From: Actinospica robiniae DSM 44927
GTDB lineage: Bacteria; Actinomycetota; Actinomycetes; Streptomycetales; Catenulisporaceae
NCBI RefSeq assembly: GCF_000504285.1
Contig: NZ_KI632511.1
Coordinates: forward strand, 7,732,154-7,796,153
Length of the DNA stretch: 64,000 bases
Direction: 5' to 3'
Shown: piece after piece, positions 29,037 to 37,915 of the stretch
Position numbering within the stretch: the stretch's first letter is position 1
Layout of the letters: each line of letters begins with the position of its first letter
Translations under genes and position numbers: made by a program
The notes under the pieces: generated by a model
Seen by the model: only the letters and a program-made list of their open reading frames with translations
Database searches by the model: none
Told to the model about the DNA's origin: nothing

Positions 29037-29861
29037 GTGACCACCGTGCCCGCCCAGGCCCCCCAAGCCGCCGCCGCCTCCGCCGCGCAGATCGATCCGA
29101 TCATCCTGGCGGAGGGTCTGACCAAGGTCTTCACCTCCCGCAAACGCGCCGGCCGGCTGCGCCGGGAACGCAGCGACTTCACCGCCGTCGACGGCATCGA
29201 CCTGCGCGTCGCGCCGGGCGAACTGGTCGGCTACATCGGCCCGAACGGCGCCGGGAAGTCCACCACCATCAAGATGCTGACGGGCATCCTGACCCCGACC
29301 GCCGGCACGCTGCGCGTCGCCGGCTTCGAGCCGCAGCGCGACCGGGTCAAGCTGGCCCGGCGCATCGGCGTCGTGTTCGGGCAGCGCACCACCCTGTGGT
29401 GGGACCTGCCGCTGCTCGACTCGTTCACGCTGCTGCAGCGCCTCTACCGGATTCCGCCGGAGCGCTACGCGGCGAACCTCGCCTACTACACCGAGGCGCT
29501 CGACCTCGGGCCGTTCCTCGACCGGCCGGTGCGCCAGCTGAGCCTCGGCCAGCGGATGCGCGGCGACATCACCGCGGCGCTGCTGCACGATCCGGCCGTG
29601 GTGTACCTGGACGAGCCCACCATCGGCCTCGACGTGGTCTCCAAGCACGCGGTGCGCGAGTTCCTGCACGATCTCAACACCCGTACCGGCACCACGATCC
29701 TGCTCACCACGCACGACGTCGACGACATCGAGCGGCTGTGCTCCCGCGTCGTCGCCATCGACCACGGCCGCGTCACCTACGACGGTCCGCTGGACCAGCT
29801 GCGCGCGGAGCGGGACCTCGAAACGGTCGTGCGCGAGCTCTACACCCGGCAAGAGGTCTGA
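29037..29861 (+). CDS. ABC transporter ATP-binding protein
   Basis: 274 residues from GTG at 29037, with GGGAG 9 bases upstream; a TTG at 29028 is too near that site. Walker A GPNGAGKST, the family-specific VVFGQRTTLWWDLP, signature LSLGQRMRGD (Leu for the first Gly of LSGGQ), Walker B VVYLDEPTIGLD and H-loop TTHDVDD are all present. This is the motor for the two permeases. The set resembles exporters of the ABC-2/DUF990 type seen across Firmicutes and Actinobacteria. Confidence 0.92.
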   Translation: MTTVPAQAPQAAAASAAQIDPIILAEGLTKVFTSRKRAGRLRRERSDFTAVDGIDLRVAPGELVGYIGPNGAGKSTTIKMLTGILTPTAGTLRVAGFEPQRDRVKLARRIGVVFGQRTTLWWDLPLLDSFTLLQRLYRIPPERYAANLAYYTEALDLGPFLDRPVRQLSLGQRMRGDITAALLHDPAVVYLDEPTIGLDVVSKHAVREFLHDLNTRTGTTILLTTHDVDDIERLCSRVVAIDHGRVTYDGPLDQLRAERDLETVVRELYTRQEV

Positions 29862-30035
29862 TTCCCCCGTTCCGGCTGCTCCGCCACCCGTAGACGAACC
29901 TGTTGATACGAAAGGGTGACTTGTCCGCGAGTCTGTCCCGCTCCGCTCACCCGCTCGGATGACGATGGCCACGGGGGCGCATTCCATCCGACGGCGTAGA
30001 ACGCGGTCGATTCCAACCACAGCGGAGGTGGCCCG

Positions 30036-30902
30036 ATGAGCGGAGCGGCAAAGGCACGGAGCAAGGCCAGGCCCAAGCGGCCGACCGGTCGGCCGGCCGA
30101 GGAACGCCCGGGAACCGAGGCCGAGGACTCGATCGTCGCACGGCCGTTCGATCAGCTCGGCACCGTCCCCGGCCCCCGAACCGGGCCGGGGACGGGCGTG
30201 GACGGCAGGACCGGCCCGACCCTGACGGTCGTGGAGGCGCCGGCCGAGAGCGTGTTCGCGCGCGGCTACCCGGCCCCGGCCGACGCCGTGCGCTGCGCGA
30301 TGCTCGGCTCGCCGCCGACCTTCTGGTTCGACGGCGACGCGGGCCGGCTGACCGTGTCGGTGGAGGCGGGCCGGCTGGTCGCCGCGGGCGTGGCCTTCGT
30401 CTCCGAGGACGTGGCGGACCTGGTGGCCGCGGCCGTGCTCAACCACGACGGCGAGCGGGCCGACGCGGTCGAGCCGGTGCGCGCCGCGCTGGCCGAGATG
30501 GCGGCGCGGGCCGGGCAGGAGCCGGTGGAGATCGTGGTGGACCTCTCCGGCGACAGCCCGCGGCTGGGCTGGCTCTCCCGGTTCGACCCGGCGCCCTGGG
30601 TCACCTGGCACGACTGGTGGGCCGCGTTCGCGGTGTCCGCGGCCGGCCGGCTGACCACCGCGCTGGCCGGCGCCGGCCGGACCGGCGACTACGACGACTG
30701 CTTCACCGCGCACGGGCTGCGGGTGGCCCGCTGCGCCGAGCCCTGCTGCGCGAGCCCGCTGACGGACCGTCATCCGGCCTGGCCCGGGATCTGGACCACG
30801 GCCGGGGGCGCGCTCGGACCGGTGTGCGCCGCGACCGCCGACGCCGGCGCATGGCCGGCCGGTCTCCTGGCCGCGGCCCCACACCGCGTCACGGAAGAGT
30901 AA
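30036..30902 (+). CDS. Hypothetical protein with basic N-terminus and Cys pairs
   Basis: 288 residues; not recognised. The first 30 residues are rich in Lys, Arg and Pro. The middle (about 65-200) is Ala/Val-rich and mixed alpha/beta, without membrane segments. Near the C-terminus there are five Cys residues (DDCFTAHGLRVARCAEPCCASP and GPVCAATAD) that could bind a metal. GCGGAGG lies about 9 bases before the ATG, and codon use matches the neighbours, so the gene is real. It stands between an ABC exporter operon and an MFS gene, with its own upstream gap. Confidence 0.7.
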   Translation: MSGAAKARSKARPKRPTGRPAEERPGTEAEDSIVARPFDQLGTVPGPRTGPGTGVDGRTGPTLTVVEAPAESVFARGYPAPADAVRCAMLGSPPTFWFDGDAGRLTVSVEAGRLVAAGVAFVSEDVADLVAAAVLNHDGERADAVEPVRAALAEMAARAGQEPVEIVVDLSGDSPRLGWLSRFDPAPWVTWHDWWAAFAVSAAGRLTTALAGAGRTGDYDDCFTAHGLRVARCAEPCCASPLTDRHPAWPGIWTTAGGALGPVCAATADAGAWPAGLLAAAPHRVTEE

Positions 30903-30951
30903 CGATTCGGTCGGGGGAGCGGGAAGTCGGAATCCAGCCCCCGGAAGGGTG

Positions 30952-30971
30952 GTTAGTTTACATTAGCTAAC
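30952..30971. promoter_or_regulatory. TTAGCTAA-type dyad before MFS gene
   Basis: The spacer before the MFS gene holds GTTAG-N10-CTAAC, whose right half includes the perfect palindrome TTAGCTAA (30963-30970). It is 25 bases from the ATG and next to an AT-rich TATATT. Similar TTAGCT cores lie before the paralogous MFS gene and the MarR gene at 59.4-59.6 kb. It is a candidate operator for a MarR-type repressor. Confidence 0.5.
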
Positions 30972-30995
30972 TATATTTCCGGGTAAGGATCAGGC

Positions 30996-32741
30996 ATGGC
31001 CAAAGACGGGTCGATATCCACGGTCGGGGCCCCGACCCTCGCTCCCCACTCCAGATTCGGGCATTTCCGGCACGCGATGAGCGCCGGCCCGGAGCACTCG
31101 CACTACAAGTGGGTCGCGCTCACCAACACCACCGTGGGCATGCTGCTCGCCACGATCAACTCCTCGATCGTGCTCATCTCGCTGCCGGCGATCTTCAACG
31201 GCATCAAGCTCAACCCGTTGGAGTCCTCGAACACCAGCTACCTGCTGTGGATGCTGATGGGCTACATGCTCGTCACCGCGGTGCTGGTGGTCACCCTCGG
31301 CCGGCTCGGCGACATGTACGGCCGGGTGAAGCTCTACAACATGGGCTTCGCCATCTTCACGGTCTGCTCCGTGATCCTCTCGGTGGACCCGTTCAGCGGC
31401 GGACACGGGGCGCTGTGGCTGATCGGCTGGCGCGTGGTGCAGGCCGTCGGCGGCTCGATGCTGATGGCCAACTCGGCCGCCATCATCACCGACGCCTTCC
31501 CCGCCAACGAGCGCGGCATGGCGCTCGGCATCAACATCGTCGCCGCGCTGGCCGGCTCCTTCATCGGCCTCGTGCTCGGCGGCGTGCTGGCGTCCTGGGA
31601 CTGGCGCTCGATCTTCTGGGTCAACGTCCCGATCGGCGTCATCGGCACCGTCTGGGCGTACAAATCGCTGCACGAGACCGGCGTCCGGCGGCCGGGCAAG
31701 ATCGACTGGTGGGGCAACATCACCTTCCTGGTCGGCCTGACCGCGATCCTCGCCGCGATCACCTACGGCATCCAGCCCTACGGCGGCCACACCATGGGCT
31801 GGACCAACCCGCTGATCCTGACCGGCCTGATCGGCGGCGTCGTGGTGCTCGGGCTGTTCCTGTTCATCGAGTCCCGCGTGGCCAACCCGATGTTCCAGCT
31901 CAAGCTGTTCCGCAACGTCGCGTTCTCCAGCGGCAACGGCGCCTCGTTCCTGATCGCGGTGGCGCGCGGCGGCCTGCAGTTCATGCTGATCATCTGGCTG
32001 CAGGGGATCTGGCTGCCGCTGCACGGCTACAACTACGAGGACACCCCGCTGTGGGCGGGCATCTACCTGGTCCCGCTGACCATCGGCTTCCTGGTCTCCG
32101 GCCCGGTCTCCGGCAAGCTCTCGGACAAGTGGGGCCAGCGCTCCTTCGCCGTGGCCGGCCTGCTGCTGATGGCGGCGACCTTCGGCGGCATGCTCGCGCT
32201 GCCGACGAACTTCAGCTACCCGGTCTTCGCGCTCCTGATCTTCCTCAACGGCGTCGGCGGCGGCCTGTTCTCCGCGCCGAACACCTCGATGATCATGTCC
32301 AGCGTGGGCCCGGAGATGCGCGGCGCCGCCTCCGGCATGCGCTCGACCTTCATGAACGCGGGCAGCCTGTTCTCCATCGGCGTGTTCTTCTCGCTGATGG
32401 TGATCGGCCTCGCCAGCCAGCTGCCGCACGCCATCGTCACCCAGCTGACGGCGCAGAACGTGCCGGCGGGGGTGGCCCAGCAGGTCGCCGCGATCCCGCC
32501 GGTCGGCGTGCTGTTCGCCGCGTTCCTCGGCTACAACCCGATGCAGCAGCTGCTCGGCGACAAGGTGCTCAACAACCTGCCGCCGCAGAACGCGCAGACC
32601 CTCACCGGCCACCAGTTCTTCCCCAACCTGATCGCCGGCCCGTTCCAGCACGGCCTGATGATCGTGTTCTGGCTGGCCATCGGCATGAGCGTGGTCGGCG
32701 CCGCCGCCAGCCTGGCCAAGCCCCGCCGCGCGTCTCTCTGA
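30996..32741 (+). CDS. MFS exporter, DHA2 (14-segment) family
   Basis: 581 residues with about 14 membrane segments. Motif A is seen as [11 protein letters not shown] and motif C-like glycine-rich text follows in the fifth segment ([12 protein letters not shown]). DHA2 exporters use the proton gradient to push drugs or metabolites out. AAGGA lies about 6 bases before the ATG. It is closely similar over its whole length to the MFS gene at 57.6-59.4 kb (both start [11 protein letters not shown] or [11 protein letters not shown]), so the two are paralogues. Confidence 0.92.
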   Translation: MAKDGSISTVGAPTLAPHSRFGHFRHAMSAGPEHSHYKWVALTNTTVGMLLATINSSIVLISLPAIFNGIKLNPLESSNTSYLLWMLMGYMLVTAVLVVTLGRLGDMYGRVKLYNMGFAIFTVCSVILSVDPFSGGHGALWLIGWRVVQAVGGSMLMANSAAIITDAFPANERGMALGINIVAALAGSFIGLVLGGVLASWDWRSIFWVNVPIGVIGTVWAYKSLHETGVRRPGKIDWWGNITFLVGLTAILAAITYGIQPYGGHTMGWTNPLILTGLIGGVVVLGLFLFIESRVANPMFQLKLFRNVAFSSGNGASFLIAVARGGLQFMLIIWLQGIWLPLHGYNYEDTPLWAGIYLVPLTIGFLVSGPVSGKLSDKWGQRSFAVAGLLLMAATFGGMLALPTNFSYPVFALLIFLNGVGGGLFSAPNTSMIMSSVGPEMRGAASGMRSTFMNAGSLFSIGVFFSLMVIGLASQLPHAIVTQLTAQNVPAGVAQQVAAIPPVGVLFAAFLGYNPMQQLLGDKVLNNLPPQNAQTLTGHQFFPNLIAGPFQHGLMIVFWLAIGMSVVGAAASLAKPRRASL

Positions 32742-32911
32742 GCGCCGCCGCCGAGGACGCCGTCGGCCCCGTGCCGCGGCCGCGCGCGCCGACCCGCGCG
32801 CGGCCGCACCCCCGCCCGCCCCGCCGCTTCGCCAGCGGCGGGGCGGTGTCGTCGGCGGAGGCGTCTCAGGTGCCGAAGATCCGCTAGCCTCTGACGCCGG
32901 AGGGATCAAAC

Positions 32912-33910
32912 GTGAAGACGGAACGCAGATTCGCCGACGCTCGCCGACTGGCCGGTGTCGTACGGGAAGTGTTCGGGGCCGATCGCAGCGTCGTGGACGT
33001 GGACCGGCTGGCGGGCGGTAGCAAGAAGGGCGTCTACCGGGTCACCCTGGACGACCGCACCAGCACCATCGTCTACATCTGGAGTGCCGAGGAAGACTAC
33101 TGGGACGGGCTGCTGCCGGAGTCCGCGGCGGACCCGGAGGACGTGTTCGCGCACTCGTCCGGCATCGACCTGTTCGAGATGGCCACGCGCCGACTGGAGG
33201 CGGCCGGGGCGCGCTCGCCGCGTCTTCTGTTCGCGGACCGGAGCCGGCGGCTCTATCCGGCGGAGATAGCCGTGGCCGAGGATGTCAGAGGCGGCACGCT
33301 GGAGCGGCTGCTCGAGACCGATCCGCAAGCCGCGAAGGCGCCCCTGGAACAGCTCGGGGAGATGCTGCGGGAGATGCACCGGTACCGGGCCCCCGCGTTC
33401 GGCAAGATCGCGTTCGTCGACGGCGGCGGCGTGTCGAAAGGCGGCACGTGCGAGGCGGCCCACCTGCAGCCCACGCTGGCGAACATCGCGTTCGCCGCGG
33501 AGCGTGACGCGCGTGCGGCCAAGGGGCGCGAGCAGTTGGAGGACAAGCTCCAGGCGCTCTACGCGGCGGTCGAGCCGCGCTCGGAGTTCGGGCTGGTGCA
33601 CGGCGAACTCGGCCCCGACCACGTGCTGATCGGCCCGGACGGCGAGCCCGTCCTGATCGATGTCGAAGGGCTGATGTACTTCGACGCCGAGGTCGACCAC
33701 ACCTGGATGAGGATGCGCTTCCAGGAGCACTACCAGCCGCTGCGCAATCCGGACCTCGACCCGGTCCGGATGAAGTACTACCAGTACACGATGCATCTCG
33801 GCCTGGTCGGCGGGCCGCTGCGGATCGCGGAGGGCGACTTCCCGAACCGGGAGTGGATGCTCGCGGCCGCCGACTATCACCTGAAGCAGGCTCTGGCGTA
33901 CGAGGTCTGA
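32912..33910 (+). CDS. Aminoglycoside phosphotransferase-like kinase
   Basis: 332 residues from GTG at 32912 with GGAGGG 7 bases upstream. The kinase-like fold is recognised from GGSKKGVYRVTLD (nucleotide loop), a LVHGELGPDHVLI catalytic segment and LIDVEGLMYFD (metal segment). The usual catalytic HGDxxxxN is HGELGPDH here: Asp is replaced by Glu and Asn by His. I believe this HGELGPDH form recurs in an actinobacterial subfamily, so it may have a changed chemistry rather than be dead. Substrate unknown; no resistance function should be assumed. Confidence 0.75.
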   Translation: MKTERRFADARRLAGVVREVFGADRSVVDVDRLAGGSKKGVYRVTLDDRTSTIVYIWSAEEDYWDGLLPESAADPEDVFAHSSGIDLFEMATRRLEAAGARSPRLLFADRSRRLYPAEIAVAEDVRGGTLERLLETDPQAAKAPLEQLGEMLREMHRYRAPAFGKIAFVDGGGVSKGGTCEAAHLQPTLANIAFAAERDARAAKGREQLEDKLQALYAAVEPRSEFGLVHGELGPDHVLIGPDGEPVLIDVEGLMYFDAEVDHTWMRMRFQEHYQPLRNPDLDPVRMKYYQYTMHLGLVGGPLRIAEGDFPNREWMLAAADYHLKQALAYEV

Positions 33911-33941
33911 TCCACGCCGGCTCCACGCCGCCGGGGCACTG

Positions 33942-34613
33942 TCATGCCCCGGCTGCGTCGTCCGCAGACCGCAAGCCCTCGCACGCCCCCAGGATCAGCT
34001 CCACCAACTCCGCGAACCGCCGGTCGTCGTCCTCGAAGATCTCCCGCCCGGCCTCCGCGACCAAGGGGTAGGCGTCGCTGTCGACGCGCGCGTCCCGGTC
34101 ACGCAGGTCGTAGCGCGGGTCGCCGGCGGCTTTGGCCTGGATCACGGACTGCTCCTCGATGCAGAAGCCGATGACGAAGTGGTGCAGCAGCACGTTCGCC
34201 TGGGCGGCGGTGCGGACGGTGAAGCCCTGGCGCATCATCGCGGCGAGGCGTGGCTCGCGGCGGCGCAGTACCTCGACGTCGGTCATGGTGGTGCCGGTCG
34301 CCATCTTGGCGCCGTCCCGGTGTGCGAGTAGTTCGGTGCGGGCGATCCGCGCGTATGCGGCGAGGGCTGTGCGCCAGGGCTCGTCGACCGACCGCTCCTC
34401 GAGCCGGAGGCTGATGCGCCGCCAGATCTCCGTGCCCATCTCGTCCAACAGCTCCTGCTTGGACCGCACGTGCCAGTACAGCGCCGGCGCCTGCACGTCC
34501 AGCCGCGCGGCGACCTTGCGCAGCGTCAGCCCGTCGAGCCCTTCGGCGTCGAGCGTGTCCAGAGCCGCGCGCACGACGTCTTCCTTCGCCAGTCCCTTGC
34601 TCATCCTCGCCAC
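33942..34613 (-). CDS. TetR family repressor
   Basis: 223 residues. The N-terminal helix-turn-helix is LTLRKVAARLDVQAPALYWHVRSKQELLDEM, very like TetR itself, and the C-terminal part resembles the TetR_C_1 ligand-binding domain. The gene is divergent from an MDR oxidoreductase. Two identical 13-base palindromes lie in the 69-base gap, one only 9 bases upstream of this gene's start, so it most likely represses both itself and the oxidoreductase. Confidence 0.92.
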   Translation of the reverse strand: MARMSKGLAKEDVVRAALDTLDAEGLDGLTLRKVAARLDVQAPALYWHVRSKQELLDEMGTEIWRRISLRLEERSVDEPWRTALAAYARIARTELLAHRDGAKMATGTTMTDVEVLRRREPRLAAMMRQGFTVRTAAQANVLLHHFVIGFCIEEQSVIQAKAAGDPRYDLRDRDARVDSDAYPLVAEAGREIFEDDDRRFAELVELILGACEGLRSADDAAGA

Positions 34614-34622
34614 CTTGACAGT

Positions 34623-34635
34623 TTAACGCCGTTAA
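34623..34635. promoter_or_regulatory. TetR operator O1, TTAAC-N3-GTTAA
   Basis: Perfect palindrome TTAAC-GCC-GTTAA, 9 bases upstream of the TetR ATG. It is the same consensus as the second site 34 bases away. Position and identity point to self-repression by the TetR protein. Confidence 0.8.
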
Positions 34636-34655
34636 GTGCACCATCGGAAGGGCAA

Positions 34656-34670
34656 CTTAACAACGTTAAG
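34656..34670. promoter_or_regulatory. TetR operator O2, CTTAAC-N3-GTTAAG
   Basis: Perfect palindrome CTTAAC-AAC-GTTAAG. It runs into the AAGGAGG ribosome site of the MDR gene, so a bound repressor would block its transcription and perhaps its start region. Centre-to-centre distance to O1 is 34 bases, about three helical turns. Confidence 0.8.
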
Positions 34671-34682
34671 GAGGACCGGGCG

Positions 34683-35657
34683 ATGAAGGCAGCGGTGGTG
34701 CGGCAGGCGGACGGCCGGCCGGAGTACGGGGAGTTCGACGAGCCGCGGGCCGGCGAGGGGGAGGAACTGGTCGAGCTGGTGGCGGCCGGGCTGCACCAGC
34801 TGGTGCGCTCCCGGGCGCACGGCAGGCACTACAGCACCGACAACGTCTATCCGCTGGTCCCGGGTGTGGACGCGGTGGCCCGGACGCAGGACGGAACGCT
34901 CGTCTACACCGGCAACCCGCGGGCGCCGTACGGCACGATGGCCGAGCGCATCGCGGTGGCGCGGCGGATGCGCTTCCCGCTGCCGGACGGTACCTATGAG
35001 CGCGCGGTGCAGGTCGCGGCTGGGATGAACCCGGGCATGTCGTCGTGGCTGCCGTTGCGGTGCCGGCGGACGAGCGAGGGCGCGGAGCAGACCGGCGGCG
35101 TCGTCGCCATCGTCGGCGCCACCGGCACCTCCGGCCTGATGGCGGTGCAGAACGCGCTGGCGCTCGGCGCGGAGCGCGTCATCGCGCTGGGCCGGAACGA
35201 GGAGGCGCTCGAACGCGCGCGGGGCTATGGCGCGGCGACGGCGAAGTTGGCTGAGGACAGGGAATCGACCGTCTCGGCGATCCTCGAGGCCCTCGACGGC
35301 GGCACGCCGGACATCGTGCTCGACTACGTGTGGGGTGCTCCCGCGGAGGCGATGTTCGCCGCGCTGAGCGGCAGGCAGCAGGCAGCGGAGGAGATCGAGT
35401 ACGTCCAGATCGGCGCGCTGGCCGACATGGACGCCGCGCTGCCGGCTTCGCTGCTGCGGAGCCGGAGGATCCGGGTCAGGGGAAGCGGCCTCGGCTCGGT
35501 GAGTGCGGCCACGATGATGCGACTGATGCCCGAGTACGTCGAGCGCATCGCCGGCGGCGGCGTCGACGTGCCGGTCGAGACCCATCCGCTCGCCGACGTG
35601 GCCGAGGCGTGGAGCGCGACTCCCGCCGACGGGTCGCGGATCGTGTTCACACCCTGA
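34683..35657 (+). CDS. MDR family quinone oxidoreductase-like protein
   Basis: 324 residues from ATG at 34683 with AAGGAGG about 8 bases upstream; the longer frame shadows the TetR gene. The N-terminal GroES-like part is followed by a Rossmann fold with the nucleotide loop GATGTSGLMAVQNALALG. No zinc ligands of the classical alcohol dehydrogenases are visible, so it is of the quinone-oxidoreductase branch using NAD(P)H. It is likely induced by the compound that frees the divergent TetR repressor. Confidence 0.85.
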   Translation: MKAAVVRQADGRPEYGEFDEPRAGEGEELVELVAAGLHQLVRSRAHGRHYSTDNVYPLVPGVDAVARTQDGTLVYTGNPRAPYGTMAERIAVARRMRFPLPDGTYERAVQVAAGMNPGMSSWLPLRCRRTSEGAEQTGGVVAIVGATGTSGLMAVQNALALGAERVIALGRNEEALERARGYGAATAKLAEDRESTVSAILEALDGGTPDIVLDYVWGAPAEAMFAALSGRQQAAEEIEYVQIGALADMDAALPASLLRSRRIRVRGSGLGSVSAATMMRLMPEYVERIAGGGVDVPVETHPLADVAEAWSATPADGSRIVFTP

Positions 35658-35672
35658 GGGCCCCGAGTCGGC

Positions 35673-35690
35673 GGTCCGATGAACCGGACC
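35673..35690. terminator. Short hairpin between convergent genes
   Basis: ggtccg / cggacc (35673-35678 with 35685-35690) with a 6-base loop lies in the 73-base gap between the MDR gene and the convergent secreted protein gene. The stem is short and has no T-run, so it is only a possible terminator. Confidence 0.35.
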
Positions 35691-35730
35691 CGCGGTCGTC
35701 GCGTCCGCGAGTCCGGTCCTGGCGCGAAAA

Positions 35731-36183
35731 TCAGGAGTAAGAAATGGAATCGAGCTCGCAGGTACGGATCAGCGGCCCGTAATAGGGGTAGAGCGCGCAG
35801 GTCCAGTTCGCGGTCGCCGTCGAAGTCCCCGGCGTCAGGCTGTAGGTGTAGCCCTCCCACATGCTGTTCTCGACGTAGCCGTTGCCGCCGCAGTAGGTGT
35901 CCAGCGCGACACTGCTCGCGGAACTCGGCACGACGAAGGTGACTTCCTTCTCGTACGAGTTGACGACATAGCCCGAAGCGCCCAGCGCGGTGTACGTCCA
36001 GCCCGAACCGTAGTTGATTTCGAACCCGTACATCATCGTGCCGTCCGCGCAGGTGACGTACGAGTTGATCGTGCGGGTGCCGTCCGCCGCGGCGAACTGC
36101 GGAGTGGCGCCGACCAACAGCAGCGACGCCGCGGCCAGGGTGCCGGACGTGACCGCGCGACGGCGAAACATTTCGAAAGCCAT
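35731..36183 (-). CDS. Small secreted protein of unknown function
   Basis: 150 residues from ATG at 36183, chosen because GGAG lies 6 bases upstream; ATG at 36195 or 36237 would lengthen the signal region. The signal peptide (MAFEMFRRRAVTSGTLAAAS to FAAADG) has an AxA cut site. The mature domain of about 115 residues is Tyr/Ser/Thr-rich with four Cys, probably two disulphides (VTCADG, DTYCGGNG, WTCALY, RTCELD). I do not recognise the family. The upstream region is unusually AT-rich. Confidence 0.72.
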   Translation of the reverse strand: MAFEMFRRRAVTSGTLAAASLLLVGATPQFAAADGTRTINSYVTCADGTMMYGFEINYGSGWTYTALGASGYVVNSYEKEVTFVVPSSASSVALDTYCGGNGYVENSMWEGYTYSLTPGTSTATANWTCALYPYYGPLIRTCELDSISYS

Positions 36184-36326
36184 TTCCCGCTCCATTCCGA
36201 TGGCGAGTGGGGTGCGTAGGTATACGGATACCGGCACTCGCGCATCGGAAGAAAGCAGGCCTGGAATATCTGGCGACCGGTCAGAATATTGATATCGATG
36301 TTCATGGCGCCCGATACTGGGCCGGG

Positions 36327-36342
36327 GAGTTCACGTGAACTC
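36327..36342. promoter_or_regulatory. Perfect 16-base palindrome GAGTTCACGTGAACTC
   Basis: An uninterrupted 8+8 palindrome centred on CACGTG lies 144 bases upstream of the small secreted protein start and 38 bases downstream of the phosphoesterase stop. With no loop it is more like a protein-binding site than a terminator. The bound factor is unknown. Confidence 0.5.
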
Positions 36343-36348
36343 GCGGCG

Positions 36349-36364
36349 CCGGCCGACCGGCCGG
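36349..36364. terminator. GC hairpin after phosphoesterase gene
   Basis: ccggcc / ggccgg (36349-36354 with 36359-36364) around a 4-base loop, 16 bases after the minus-strand phosphoesterase stop. No T-run follows on the minus strand. A possible terminator for that gene. Confidence 0.35.
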
Positions 36365-36379
36365 TGAAATTTTCTCGCC

Positions 36380-37783
36380 TCAGCTCTGCGCGGGGATCCC
36401 GCGGCGCAGCAGTTCCGTCGCCTCCGCCTCGGTGCGCGGCGCCGGGATGGCCACGCCGGCCGGGAGCTGGCGGGCGAGCAGGTCGGCGTAGACCTCCTGC
36501 AGGTGGGTCGGGCGGCCCGCGGCGGGGGTGACGGCGCCGGAGACGGGGACGGTGACACCGCTCAGCGGGTCGTCGGTGCGCGGCGCCGGCAGGGTGAGCG
36601 CACCGCCGACGTCCACCGCAGCGGCGTCGCGCGCGGTCAGCGGCGCGAGCCCCCACCGCTTCTCGATCGTCTTGAGCACGCTGGTGTGGTCGAACGGGGT
36701 CGCGCCCGCCGGCACCCGGTAGACCGTGCCCGCCTCGATCAGCGGCGAGACCAGCACGGTGGGCACCCGCGGGCCGAACCGGGTGAAGTCGAACCCGTAC
36801 TCGCCCGCGGTGTTGTCCGGCGGGGTGGCGCCGACCGGCGGCGCGACGTGGTCGTAGAGGCCGCCGTGCTCGTCGTAGGTCAGGATGAACAGGGTGCTGT
36901 TCCAGTCCGGGCCGTTGCGCAGCGCGGTGTAGACGTCGTGGATCAGCTGCTCGCCGAGCGCCACGTCGTAGTTCGGGTGCTGGCTGTTGCCGGTCGCGCT
37001 CCAGGACGGCTCGAGGAAGGCGAAGCCCGGCAGGGAGCCGGCCGCCGCGTCCCGCTGGAAGTCGGTGAACAGGCCGAAGTGGGACGCGGGCGCCTGAGCG
37101 AGGTCCGGGAACGTGTGCCTGGTCAGCGGCTGAGCGTCGTAACCGTAGACCTTCCACTCCACCCCGGCCGCGCCGAGCGAGGCGCAGATCGACGGGGAGG
37201 TGAAGGTCTTCGTCTTGTCGTCCATGTGGCCCTGGCTGGTGCCGGAGAGCGCGAACGCGCGGTTCGGCAGCGTCTCGGTGGGCGCCGAGCCGAACCAGTG
37301 GTCGCAGACGGCGAAGCCGCGCGCCAGCGCCGAGAGCACCGGCAGCGCCTCCGGGGTGTAGCAGCCCATGATGTCGGCCGGCTGCGTGCCGGCGACGATC
37401 GACCAGCCCTCCTTGGCCTCCCAGCCGAGGGTGTAGGCGTAGTCCGTGACGAAGCCGCTCATGGTCGCGGCCGGCGGGTTCGGCGCCGTGGTCGCGCCGA
37501 ACAGCTGGCTGTTGGTGGCCGCGTAGCCCTCGCCCGGATCGGCGCCGGGCATGAAGTACGCGTTCGGCGTCGTCGGCGAGATCGGGAACACCGGCACCGC
37601 CTTGCCGTCCGTGCCCGGGTTGGACTCCGTCCCGCCGAGGCCCTCGAACGGCTGGCCGGTCGGCGAGACGTTGCCCGAGTCCTGATACAGGTAGCCGAGC
37701 ATGTGGTCGAACGAGCGGTTCTCCAGCATGAGCACCACGATGTGCTCGATCGCCGCGAGCCCGCCCGCCGCGCTGTCCGTCAT
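36380..37783 (-). CDS. Phospholipase C / acid phosphatase-like phosphoesterase
   Basis: 467 residues from ATG at 37783; the upstream extension of the frame is unlike the family. The phosphoesterase signature IEHIVVLMLENRSFDHMLGY is at the very start, and the metal residues appear in GFVTDYAY, NRAFALSGTSQGH, FILTYDEHGGLYDHV. This is the alkaline-phosphatase-fold family of phospholipase C and AcpA-type acid phosphatases. Unlike the Tat-exported phospholipases, no signal peptide is visible with either start, so it may act in the cytoplasm or leave by another path. Confidence 0.87.
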   Translation of the reverse strand: MTDSAAGGLAAIEHIVVLMLENRSFDHMLGYLYQDSGNVSPTGQPFEGLGGTESNPGTDGKAVPVFPISPTTPNAYFMPGADPGEGYAATNSQLFGATTAPNPPAATMSGFVTDYAYTLGWEAKEGWSIVAGTQPADIMGCYTPEALPVLSALARGFAVCDHWFGSAPTETLPNRAFALSGTSQGHMDDKTKTFTSPSICASLGAAGVEWKVYGYDAQPLTRHTFPDLAQAPASHFGLFTDFQRDAAAGSLPGFAFLEPSWSATGNSQHPNYDVALGEQLIHDVYTALRNGPDWNSTLFILTYDEHGGLYDHVAPPVGATPPDNTAGEYGFDFTRFGPRVPTVLVSPLIEAGTVYRVPAGATPFDHTSVLKTIEKRWGLAPLTARDAAAVDVGGALTLPAPRTDDPLSGVTVPVSGAVTPAAGRPTHLQEVYADLLARQLPAGVAIPAPRTEAEATELLRRGIPAQS

Positions 37784-37915
37784 CTTTCGTCGCCTTTCCC
37801 GCGAGTGCCTGGGTTCAGCATGGCACTGGCCGGTGACGAAAAACGCACGCACAGTGAAACGGCGGTGGATCCCACCCCCCAGAGCGACGGCGGGCGGGAT
37901 CCACCGGCCCGGTCT

